Of a stretch of 64,000 nucleotides of DNA, positions 15,126 through 26,600 are shown piece after piece. The DNA lies in the NCBI RefSeq assembly GCF_020509005.1, contig NC_063020.1, positions 2,542,001-2,606,000 of the forward strand, written 5' to 3'. The DNA comes from Fulvia fulva (taxonomy: Eukaryota; Ascomycota; Dothideomycetes; Mycosphaerellales; Mycosphaerellaceae). Each line of letters opens with the position of its first letter. Positions within the stretch are counted from its first letter, which is position 1. The position numbers and the translations under genes were made by a program. Under the pieces are notes generated by a model. The model was not told the origin of the DNA, did no database searches, and saw nothing but the letters and a program-made list of their open reading frames with translations.

Positions 15126-15785
15126 TGCTTTTGCAGCGGGTCTTCATGGGGATGATTTGATGAGCTTAATGTTTTATAGATAGATCACATGAGACAGCCG
15201 AGAGACGGAAATCACAACATGCACCAGACTTTCACATGCCTGCCTTCATCAAGAATATCGACCTCTGTCGCCTAAGCTTCCCTTCGCGGCTGTCGTCATG
15301 CATCGTGCCGTCACGACGCGCCTCCCCACAACCTCCGCAACCTTCTTCGTAGCTCTTCTGGGCCTCATTCATCCTCATCATCATGGTAAGCTATCGTTCT
15401 TCTGGCTGCTAAGCGCAGGCGAAGAACTTATCGACAAGCATGACAGCACGAGCGGATGACCTTTTCTGACAACGCAAGATGTCCCGCAAATCGGCTCCTC
15501 GCACAAGGCCTTCCAGATCCACTATCCACCTCATCGCCAAGCAGCTCGAGATGAACGATCGTCATCTGGTGTCAAAGTCTCCATCATGGTAAGACGGCAC
15601 ACCAGGAACGTGATGACCTGCAAGCCAATGGCCAGCTGCAATGTCGACAAGGTCTGCTGCAAGGTGCCTTGTACCTGACGTATGGTGCAGATGCAGTATG
15701 AAGCACGTCAAGATTTAGGTAGGACAGGCCTCCGTTCATCGATCGTTTCTTGCTTTCGCATGTTCACCAGATCTGAAGTTGCAAT
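15126..15785. other. Intergenic region with a possible spliced short open frame
   Basis: A good intron (GTAAGC to a TCTGAC branch site and CAAG) follows an ATG at 15383 and leads to a 37-codon open frame from about 15480. It resembles no family I know and could be a leader transcript of the downstream gene, so no gene is called. Confidence 0.3.
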
Positions 15786-17132
15786 ATGGTATCTGGCTCG
15801 TTGGTCGCGCTCGCTGGCTTCAGCTCGATAGCTGTTGCTCAATTCGAGCCTAACTGGGTCAAGAATGGAGAGATCTGGGAGGATACTGTGAAATACGGAC
15901 CGGAGATGGAACTTCAGCATCTCTACTACGATCAATTCCCGACAGGTGAGCAACGCGAGAGGTCTCCATGAAAGATCCATGCTGATGCGATCGGCGAAGG
16001 CATCGCAGTCTCTCGCGAAGGACGCAAGTTCTCCAATTACCCACCAGGCCTCGACGGCAATAACACAAACAACGGCTCCAATGGCAAATACACCATTGCC
16101 GAACTTATCGGCAACAACACCGAGCGCCCATGGCCGAGCGCGGAGATGAATAACCCACCAGGAGGAGCTATAAACTACACAACTACACCACCAACCGGCG
16201 CGAACTATCAACAATACATCATCGGCTCCCAATCCATCGTAACCGATGCCCAGAACCGCGCTTGGATCCTCGACACCGGCCGCGCCCTCACACCGAACGG
16301 TACCCTCGTCCCAGCTTCCTTCGGCGGCCCTAAACTCATTGGCGTTGATATTGCGTCTGGCAATGTCCTCCAGACTATCGTGTTCCCCACTACTGTCGCA
16401 TATGCCGATTCGTACCTTAACGATGTCCGCTTCGATCTCGTGCATGGAGGAGGGTATGCGTACATCACAGACAGCTCCGTCGAAGGTCGCAACGGTATCA
16501 TCATCGCGGACTTGGCAACTGGCGAGTCCTGGCGTCATCTCGACGGCAGCAGCAAAGTCAAGCCTGAAGACCAGAACTTGCCATTCACATGGGGCGTTCC
16601 TCTCTACGGTTTCAACCCTGGCAAACCATTCTCCTACGTCGCCTTCGGGTCAGATGGAATAGCGCTCCCAGCAGACTCAGAAACCCTCTACTGGAAAGTC
16701 GTAGGCGGCCGATACCTCTACTCAATCCCCACCGCCCGCCTCCGCGACAACAGCGCAAACAGCGAAATCCTAGCCCAGAACGCCATCAACACTCTCGGCC
16801 AGTGCGGCATTTCAGATGGAACGTGAACAGACACAAACGACTACATTTACCACGGAAACATGGAGCAGAACGCCATCGGGCTTTTCAACCCGAAGAATGG
16901 GACGAGTCAGCTGTTCGTGAGAGACAAGAGGTTGAATTGGATTGATACATTTTCGGTGGGCTTTGATGGGTATTTGTATTTCACTGTGAATCAGTTGGTT
17001 TTTGGGAGTGGGCAGCATCCGGGGATGGATAGGAGGCAGAAACCGTTTAGTTTGTGGAGGGTTAAGTTGCCGGAGGGTGGGACGAAGCCGGGGATTGGTG
17101 GGAGTGGGATGGGGAATGGGACGATGTATTAG
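15786..17132 (+). CDS. Yellow/major royal jelly protein-like secreted protein, interrupted by an in-frame TGA
   Basis: The protein belongs to the MRJP/yellow family of secreted beta-propellers; its substrate in fungi is not established. Exon 1 (15786-15945) encodes a signal peptide, and the frame resumes at 16000 after a normal GT-AG intron. Family blocks WILDTGRAL, SYLNDVRFDL, GYAYITDSS and GGRYLYSIPTARLRD follow. A TGA at 16824-16826 interrupts the frame. The same frame then continues for 101 conserved-looking codons (YHGNMEQNAIGLFNP, FDGYLYFTVNQL) to a TAG at 17132. No GT-AG intron that keeps the frame removes the TGA, and the codons beside it are family-like. It is therefore a nonsense allele or young pseudogene, a readthrough gene, or a sequence error. 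Without the TGA the protein would be about 430 residues. Confidence 0.8.
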
Positions 17133-17609
17133 GAAATGAGATGATATGGTGATGACTGGAGCTGGCTTAGAAGCGCTCTATGTATGAATGCGATGCACTA
17201 GACCTGAGCCAGAGTGCCTTGTGCCTGATGCCCAGGTGAGACAGTACTTCGCGCTCATGTTGTCGATCATACTTGCTCATTTGGTTCTGGAGTCAAGATC
17301 AAGGGCTCTCCCCTCGATTGATATTGTAACAAGGTCGCGGCTTAGCGACTGCTTGCAAAGTCGTTCGAGCAGCGCGCGTATTGCTTCGACAACACCTGCT
17401 GTGTCTAAGGTGCTCAGAGCCCTCTTTGCAATCTACAATCCGTGTCACGTTTAGAGCCCGGCGGCCATGACTCTTGTCAAGAGCTCTCGGAGGAGGGACA
17501 ATCAGAGAGTATGTCCCCTCTGCAATGCAAGGAAAATCGACTGAATCCCTTGGCTAAAATGTCAAATGCTTCGATTGCGATATCATCATATACGGTTATG
17601 TACAAAGCT
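17133..17609. other. Convergent 3' flanks
   Basis: Convergent 3' ends of the MRJP-like gene and the giant gene lie here. No gene is seen. Confidence 0.6.
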
Positions 17610-20600
17610 CTAGCACGACAAAGGTGCCTGCACACATCTCGCACCATCGTTATTAGACGACGTAGGGCCCGTACTTACGTACTGAGCGGTGTACGGCGGC
17701 TTGGTGCTGAATCTGTAAATTGCGCCACTGTTGTTCTCCTCGGCATACAAAGAGCCATCTGGCGTGGCGTACATTGCGCCGATGGCAACGACCGACGGTC
17801 CAGCGAAGATGGGTCCATGTCCGTAAAGTGTCGTACAGTTTCTAGTCGTCGTGTTGAAGATTTGCAGCCATGCTTGCCCAGTTGTGGGGGTTCCATATGT
17901 CGTACCGATCGTGTAGAGGGCGTCGCCACCACCTGGTACCCACGCCCAATCCAGGAAGGGGTATGTGCACCCTCGAGCAGTGCCTGTGCTTATGATCGTT
18001 CCGTAGGTAGCGGGGCGGTTCGGATTGACGTCGACCTGAACGTAAGGTACGTTCCCGAGTGGCCCAGCAGTGGTGGCAGCCCAATAGTAGCCTTTGTCGT
18101 CCACATCGCCACAGAGCCAGAGGTTATTGCTAGGTGCGTCGCTTCCTACAAGCATGACGTACGACCCATTGCCGGCGATTCGAATAATCTGTGGGTTCCT
18201 TCCAGGTATCCTGGACAGACAGCCGTACATGTATCCGTCGATGGAATTGTAGCCGATTGCGTTGACAAGGAGCGATCCGTCTCCAATCTGCATGGGCGCG
18301 CCAAAGGTACCTGCGCATAGATCGACCTGGTATAATCCGTTGGCCTGGATAATGTATCCGTAAGGCCCGCAAGCCACAGACGGCGGTGTCATGATGGGCT
18401 CAGTGTTACTGACGCACCGAGCGCCATCGCCGCTGACGGAGCCAAGTCCCTGTACTACAGTCAGTCTCTTGGCATCTTAAAAACGCCTCCGAACAACTTA
18501 CGTAGCCCATTCGAGTCGCGTTGTAGGTCGGCCCCAAGGAGAAGCGCCAGATCTGTCCAGTAGACCCTTCGGAGCCGTATAGATAGCCGTCATTGGCGCC
18601 GTACAGCGCAGAGAAGCCAGGATTCGTTTGACCAGTGATTGTCGTGCCGTAATTCGCGACAGTGGACCAGGAGTAGTCTGAGGTACTGAAACGCATAAGA
18701 TACGTGTTGCCATTGGGATCGATTCCGATCTCCCAAAGGAATCCAGTTCGCCCCGGCACAAAAGCCCAATCTTGCACGTCGTCGGGAGGTCGATTACTGG
18801 CTGTGTACTGCCCAGTAATCTGGCTGTCACAAAGTCAGCACACCATGAATCCTTTCGTGGAGAACGAGATAATTACCCATAGCTTGGCAGCACCGTGTTA
18901 AGATTCACGCGCGTCCAGTACATTCCCTCGCTAAACTGTGACGCCGCTAACCAGTACTGACCCCTGTTGTCGACATCACCAGCGTAGTAATCAATTCGCT
19001 CTGGAAGGTCTAGCACAACCTGAGTCTGGCCTCCTGCGCCTATCCGCAGCACCTGCTGAGGACTGACACCCCTCGTGTTGCCGTACAAATATCCGTCGAG
19101 AGCATTGTAACCGAGTGAGTTGATTTCAGTTGCACCGGTCGAGATCAAGGCACTTCCAACAATCGTGCCAGATGACAAATCCACATTGTATAGCGCGGTC
19201 TGCGAGACAAGATAGCCATTCCGTCCGCAGGGCAAAGTGGGCAATGGCTGGAGTACAACTAACGTACCTGTCGATGGTCCATTGGCCGTGACGGATGTCG
19301 ATGTCATAACGCCAGTGTTTGTGCCTGAAGGATTGTATGGTCGAGTTATCGTAGTGTATTGGAGAGGCTGAATAACGATCACAGTCCCGGGCGCCGGTCC
19401 ACCAGTATACGTGGCTTGAGTTAAAGTTGTCGTACTACCGTCCATGTTGTAGCTAGACACAGTCGTATAACTCCAGGGAGCAGCTACAAAGACCGTGCCA
19501 GTAGCGCTACCTCCAGTGTACGTGGCGAGCGTCGTAAAGGAAGAGGTGACACCTCCATAATAGCTTGTAGTCGTTGCGTAGATCCAGGGTGCTGCAACTT
19601 GGACAGTTCCAGGAGTATTTCCGCCGGTGTAACTTGCAACAGTAGAAAGGGAAGTGGTACCACCGCCGTAGAAAGTCGTTGTAGTGACATAGCTCCAGGA
19701 CGCATAGACAAGCAAAGTACCTGGATTGGCTCCTGTATATGTAGACAGTGTTGACGTCGACGGCGTTGGAACCGCGGAAACGAAACTCGTAGTTGTGACA
19801 TAGCTCCAAGGTGCGTAGACAAGCAAGGTACCTGCCTCGGCCCCTGTGTAGGTCGATAGTGTAGAAGTCGATGGCGTGGGGACTGCTGAAACAAAACTGG
19901 TGGTTGTGACATACGACCAAGGAGCGTAGAGGAGAATCGTTCCAGCGCTTCCACCTGTGTAGGTCGCCAAAGTTGAGGTAGACGGAGTGGGCACCGCAGA
20001 GACATAAGTGGTTGTTGTGACATACGACCAAGGTGCGTACACGAGCAAAGTACCTGGACCAGCCCCTGTGTATGTTGACAATGTTGAATTTGAGGGCGTT
20101 GGAACTGCTGACACGAAAGTCGTAGTCGTGACATACGACCAAGGTGCATAGACAAGCAGCGTACCTGGAGTGCTGCCGCGTGTAAAAGTTGCCAGGGTAC
20201 TTGTCGATGGCGTAGGGACAGAAGATACATAGCTGGTGGTTGTAGCATAATTCCAGGGTGCGTAAACAAGCACAGTACCTGGGTCGCTGCCGCCTGAGTA
20301 CGTGGACAATGTTGACGTCGATGGTGTGGGAAGAGGAGAAGTGTAGCTTGTCGTGGTCGTGTAGAGCCAAAAAGAATACACAAGCACGGTACCCGGATTG
20401 CTACCACCTGTGTAAGTCGACAGTATCGAAGTTGATGGCGTTGGCAAAGGCGATGTGTAGGCAGTCGAGGTTACGTAGCTCCACGGCGCGTAGGAAAGGA
20501 CGGTTCCAGGATTGCTGCCGCCAGTGTAAGTCGAAAGCGTTGAGGTTGATGGCGTAGGGATGGGAGATGTGTAGCTGGTCGTAGTAACGTAGCTCCAGGG

Positions 20601-23600
20601 TGCGTAAAGGAGAACAGTACCCGGCGAAGCTCCACCGGTGTAAGTCGCTATTGTCGAGCTTGGAGGTGTAGGCACTGTCGCCACGAAAGTTGTCGTTGTG
20701 ACGTAGCTCCAGGCTGCGTAAACGAGAACAGTCCCGGGCGTGATCCCACCGCTGTAAATCGATATTGTCGATGTTGATGGTGTCGGCACTGAAGAGACGA
20801 AAGTAGTCGAAGTGGCGTACCACCATGGAGCAGCGACCAGGACCGTGCCTGCAACAGTACCTCCTGTATAGGGAGCTGCAGTCGTAATCGAGGTTGTGCC
20901 GCCGCTATAATAGCTGACTGTGGTCACGTAGCTCCATAACACGTAGATCAGAACAGTTCCTGGCGACTCGCCTCCACTGTAAGTTGATAGCGTCGATGTC
21001 GAAGGCGCGGGAACTGAAAACACGAACGATGTCGTAGTGATGTATGACCATGGAGCGGCTACTAGCACCGTGCCAGGGGCAGTCCCTCCCGTATAGGAGG
21101 CAATCGTGCCTATCGATGTCGTCCCGCCACTGTAGTAGGAAACCGTCGTGACGTAGCTCCATTGGGCGTAAACAAGATAGGTCCCGGGGGTGGCCCCTCC
21201 AGAGTAAGTTGACAAAGTGGAAGCCGATGGAGTAGGCACCGCGGAAACGAACGAGGTCGTTGTAATGTAAAGCGCTGAGGCTTGTACAATGACCGTGCCA
21301 GGTACTGCGCCGCCAGCCCACGAGGCAGTAATATACGTCGTTGGACTTGCAGTCCGGTCGTAGATGGTGCTTGTGACATAAAGCGGAGTTCGGGTGGAGG
21401 TCGGCAATGACGAGGTTTCGGTAGGGGCGGTGGTCGTTGAAGTTTCTGCTGTGGCAGTAGCGGTCTCCGTTTGATATGTGCTAGCTTGAGCTGTTGATGT
21501 GCCTTGGATTGTGTTGGTATCCGTACTGATCAGTGTGTTTTGGACTGTTGAGGTTTGAGTCAGGTCTGTTAAAGAGAGGGAGCTTTGACTGCTCGTGATC
21601 GTGCTCGTTTCGCTAGAAATGAGCGTTTGGGTTATCAGGCGCCCTAAGAATAGTTAGCACAAAGCCCGCAACAGTACATGGGCCCGGGGGTCAAGCTCGC
21701 TTTGTGGGGATGATTTACCAGAAGATGTCAGCACCTGGATAATTGTCTGCACAGTGCTGCTCGTGATCGTAAGATCAGATGTTGAGTAAAGTACGTCCGT
21801 GTAAGGGAAGCTTGAAGACAAAGTAGTCGTGCTGCTGAGTACGACTTGAATCGAGCTTGTGCTCTGGAAATTGTTAGCTTCTTAACCACTGTTCAGACCC
21901 ATCAATTTCAACATACGGTAGTCGTTGGGATATAGGTTGTGGACGTAGAAAGAGTTGATGTTGCCGTGGGGGCTGAAGCTGTCGAGGTAGGGAGCGTGAT
22001 GGATGCCGTCGGCGACACTTGTGTGGTGGCGCTGAGAGTCTATTGGGGAGTCAGTTTGCTCTGATGATTTCGGAAGTAGACGACCTACCTCCGTGCCATC
22101 AATTGTGTTCGTGACACTGCTGGACAGCGTACTCCAGGTGGTCAAAGTTTGACTGGAAGTCGTCAATGATGTTGAGAGAGAGGTGCTAGTCAGCGTTGTT
22201 ACTCCCGACGATACAAGCGTGCGGGTAATTAAGCTGCCAGAAGAAGTCTCGACCAACAGAGTTGTGGAGAGATATCCGGTGGAGTAGGTAATCTCTTGGG
22301 TCTGGATCAAGGCGCTCGTCACAGGCACGCTTGAGACCAGGGTCGACGTGCTGCTAAGGACAATGAGACTTGCCGGTAATGTAGTGCTGGAGTCTGGAAG
22401 CGTTGAGGTTCGAGCCAAGGCTGTAGATGTCGAAGGCTCGATAATCTGGGAAGCTGTCTCTGTGGTATTGACAGACAAGATTGCTGTTCCAATGACGTCG
22501 AATGTGTTGACAATGGTTGAATAGTCGGTACGCACCGAAGTCGTGGTGGGCAAAAATGACGTTACGTATACAAATGTTGATCGAGAAATGTAGGTACTGG
22601 TACCCGTGGATATTGTTGTACTCGTGACCAAAAGTCCAGATGAAGTCAGCTCGAGTGCCGCTGTGGTCAAACACGTGGTGGAAAGCGTGACGTCCAGAAC
22701 TGTAACACTTATTTCCGTAAAAGGATAGCTTGACAGGCTCGTAGTTGTGCTTGATACCACAATGGTCTCCGCGGGTAATGTCGTTCTGGAGTCCGGTAAA
22801 GTTGAAGTTTCGGTGGCTGCAGAGGCAGTCGTGGTTGGTCTGACAAGACTAGCTGTCGTAGTAGGGAAAGTCGAAGCTACTGCAGTTGAAATACCATCCT
22901 GGGTGTCTGTAATGGTTGAGGATGGGGTTTCAACTGAGGTTGAGGTAGCCAGGAATAGACTTGTGTATAGTGAGTTTGATGTAGAGATGACTTCGCTCGA
23001 AATTGGTGAAATACTCGTCTGGGTTATGACTTGGCCGGCAGAGGTGAGTACTAGCGTGTCGGTCGTGCTGTAGGTCGTCGATAGGGTGACTTGGAAAGTC
23101 GAGACGCCCGTTGTTGTTGATGGTACGCTTGAAATTGTTGTGCTTGTGCTTGAGAGGACTACAACCGAAAAAGGAAGAGTTGTGCTCGAATCTGGGAGCG
23201 TGAACGTTTGAGGTGGGGAACCCGTTGCAGTTGAGGTGGGATTCAAGCTCGTTGCGGTCAGGGTCGTGTATTCCGAAGCCGTGGCTGTGGAGGTGACGTC
23301 TTGTGTGCTTGTGATGCTGGACAGGAATTCACCAATTGTAGTACTTGTGGCTTGCAGGACCGTTGTGTATAGCGAACTGGATGAGGAGGTGTCCGTGCTG
23401 ACGACGCTGGAGATTGACGTCTGAATTATGACTTCGCCAGAAGAGGTAAATGTCAGAAGCATGGTCGTAAAGTATCCTGTGGAAGATGTGACTTCTTCGA
23501 CCGAGGTGGCCGTTAGGCTGAACGGGAAGCTCGAAATTGTTGTTGAGGTGGAACTGATGACGACAATCGAGACTGGCAAAGTCGTGGACGAGTCAGGAAG

Positions 23601-26600
23601 GGTGGAGGTTTGAGGAGGCGATCCTATAGCGGTCGAGGTTGGCTCCTCCGTCGTAGCAGTTTCCGTGACATAGGTTTCCGTTGAGGAAGTCTCCGTGCCT
23701 TGCACCTCACTCGTGAAAGTTGACGAGAGCGTGCTGACAGTGGTCTCGGTGATGGAGGCAACTGTCAGGGATTGGGAAATCGAGCTGCTTGTCACTGTAC
23801 TCTGGCCAGTCGATATTTCTGTTTGCGTGATGTTGTCCCCAGCTGAAGTCAGGATAAGGTTTGCGCTAGTCAGGTAAGAGGTTGAGAGCGTTAAATCTGA
23901 GGTTAGATCCAGCGTTGAGGTAGCTGGAAAACTGGATGTCGTGGTATCTGTGCTTGTCAAGACTGTTCGCGTGTTAGCTTTAACTTGATGCCGCAAACAA
24001 TTTACATGTTTACTCACCAACGATCGAAAAAGGCAACGTCGTACTTGATGTGGGCAGTGTGGATGTTTGAGCCTGGGGATCTGTGGTGGTTTGCGGTTCT
24101 CCAGTGGCTGTAGCCGTGTCCGTGACGAACGAACTCTGTACAGTGCTGACCTCGCTGTATTGAGTACTTTCGACCGTCGAGTAAATGCTGCTAACTGAGC
24201 TTGAGGTCTGGGCTGCGGTAGTTTCGTACGTTGATAGCGAGCTGCTAGTGATAGTGCTGATTTCTGTTGAATATTGGCTCTCAGTGATTGTAAGACCTTT
24301 AGAAGTGTTAGCGAAAATTACACATCAGCTTCCAGATGAGGAATGCCGCACCAGAAACAACGCTCGATTCCGTGGTTTGAAGCAACGTGCTTGTGGTGTC
24401 GGTCAGATCCACTGTTGATTGCAAAGTACTGGTCAGCGGGTAGCTCGAGACAGTGGTCGAAGTACTGTTCAGCAGCACGGTCTCTACTGGGAGCGTGGTG
24501 GTCTCGAAGCTCGATGAGGTTTCTGCAAAGTCGGTACTATAGGATGTGGGTCCTGTGGTGGTCTCCGAAACGGTTGTCAGCTCTGATGTTGAAGCTGTGG
24601 CTGTTCCATCTACGGTACTGGTAATGCTGCTCGTTTCCGTATTCAGAGCTGTGCTGGTTATCGAGACGATTGAGGATGAAACAGAGCTTTGACTAGATGT
24701 CTCGGACGAGGTGATGGAGGATATGTCGGTGCTGGTGATGAGCTGGCCTGTATCATTGTCAGTCTATTTTGAAAGGACCATACTCGTAACATTGTATCAA
24801 GCATACCAGATGAAGTAAGGATCTGCGTTGACGTCGTGAAATAGCTGGCTAGTTCCGTGGAGTCCTCGGTTGATACCAGGGTGCTCATCCACGGAAAGCT
24901 AGATAATTCGGAAGTTGTGCTTGTTATGTTCACAAGCTCAAATGGCAGAGTCGACGAGTCGATTGAGGTGGATGTTACGGGAGACGCAGTTGAGGTGCTG
25001 GCCGCATCAGTGAAGGTCTCCAAGCCTGACCAAACACTTGATGATAGCAGAGTCGTAGTTCCATCTATGATTGAGATGTCGGTGCTCGTCTCTGAAGATA
25101 CTGCAGTCGTCGTTTCTAAGAATGTGCTGAGCTCGAGCGAGCTTGTCGTGCTGATTTCGGTGCTCTCAATGCTGGAAATTGACGTCTGGGAAATTGTGTT
25201 GCCTGCGAATCAAGATCAGCGACATGCCCTACGAAGATGGAGTCATGCTTACCTGAGACCGACGAGACTTCGGTGACGCTGGTGAGATCGTTTGTGGTTG
25301 AGGTCACGTCCTCTGTCAGAACAAGGGAGCTAGTTACGCCGATGCTAGTGATCGCGGATGTTGTGCTGGTAAGGACCGCCGATTCTGTCAAGGTCTTTGG
25401 GACGTCAGTATCTGTGCAACAACATGCCCGGCTCAGGCTTTACTCACTGCGGTCGATGTCAGTGTTCCGCTTGTGACCGCATATAGGCTCGTAACTCCAT
25501 CGACGACGACTGCTCGCATACGCAGTTGAGCAAACTGTATCCTCGGCGAATAGGTGCCGGTACCGTAAGCCAGGGCGGAGTACTTGACGCATTGACTGGC
25601 TGATGCATCGAATCCCGCGGCCTCGCATTCGAGATCCAAGCTGCAAGACTCAAGACAAGTAGCCATGTTCGGCACATTCTCGGCCTCGCTTACAGTGCCT
25701 GCATAAGTCGTGTTGCATTGAATGGCAAATAGACTCCCCGTCTGGGGCTCTGTGTACTCGTAGGCAGCCTGGGCAGTAGGGCATGCCAAGTCTTGTGTCA
25801 CCGAAGCAGTTGTCGTGGCTGTGGGCAAGCTAGAGGTCTCTGTAGGTGCTGTAGTCGTAAGGGAGGTTCCAAAAGTGGAGGCTGTCTCGTCCGTTGAGAC
25901 GGTCAAAGGAACAATCTCTATCTGGTCGGTCGTGGATGTCTCTAGACTCAGAGTAGTAGTCGTTTGGCTGAACGTCTCTTCGTAGGGACTCGTGTACAGC
26001 GAGCTTTCCGTGCTAGTAGCTGTGTCGAGCTCCGTGCCGATGATGGTTCGTGTGGCATTCTGGCCTGGGCATAATTAGCTCGAAGCTCAAGTCACGGCGT
26101 GAAGCACCATCCATACCCGAAGATGTCTCAACCAGCAGTGAAGTCGTCGCAAAGGCATCTGTAAAAGTAAAATCGGAAGTCTCTACAAGAAGCGAGGTGT
26201 CTGGAACGCTTGAAATGTCAGTAGTGATGCTCGTCAGTACGACCTCAGCTGTTGTCGTGGATGTTAGTGAAGGGATGACGGGTGTCTGAATTATCACCAG
26301 TCCTGGAGAAGAACCGGATGGCTCTATAGTAGTAATGATTGTGGGCCCAGTGATTTGCGCCGACCCATCATATGGCTGTGTTGTAGTGAGGTAGACCCCT
26401 GGCGCAGATGATGGAGTGGCTTGAGATAGCGAAGCGGGCGTCTCTATGATCACCAGCCCAGGGGATGTACCAGATGGAGGGATAGTAGTAACTGTTGTAG
26501 GGCCGGTGATTATCTCCGAGCCACCATACGGCTGCGTTGTGGTAAGGTAGAGCTCGGACGTCGGAGCTGAAGAGCTTGAGTCTACTTGTGAAGGTAGGCC

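Noticed and set aside
15383..15660. Possible tiny spliced gene between the App1-like and MRJP-like genes
   Set aside because: There is a good intron, but the 37-codon product matches nothing I know and could be a transcribed leader.
19484..20407. Long minus-strand frames in other phases within the giant gene's repeat array
   Set aside because: The repeat period is a multiple of three, so all frames stay open across it; only one frame continues through splice sites into conserved domains.
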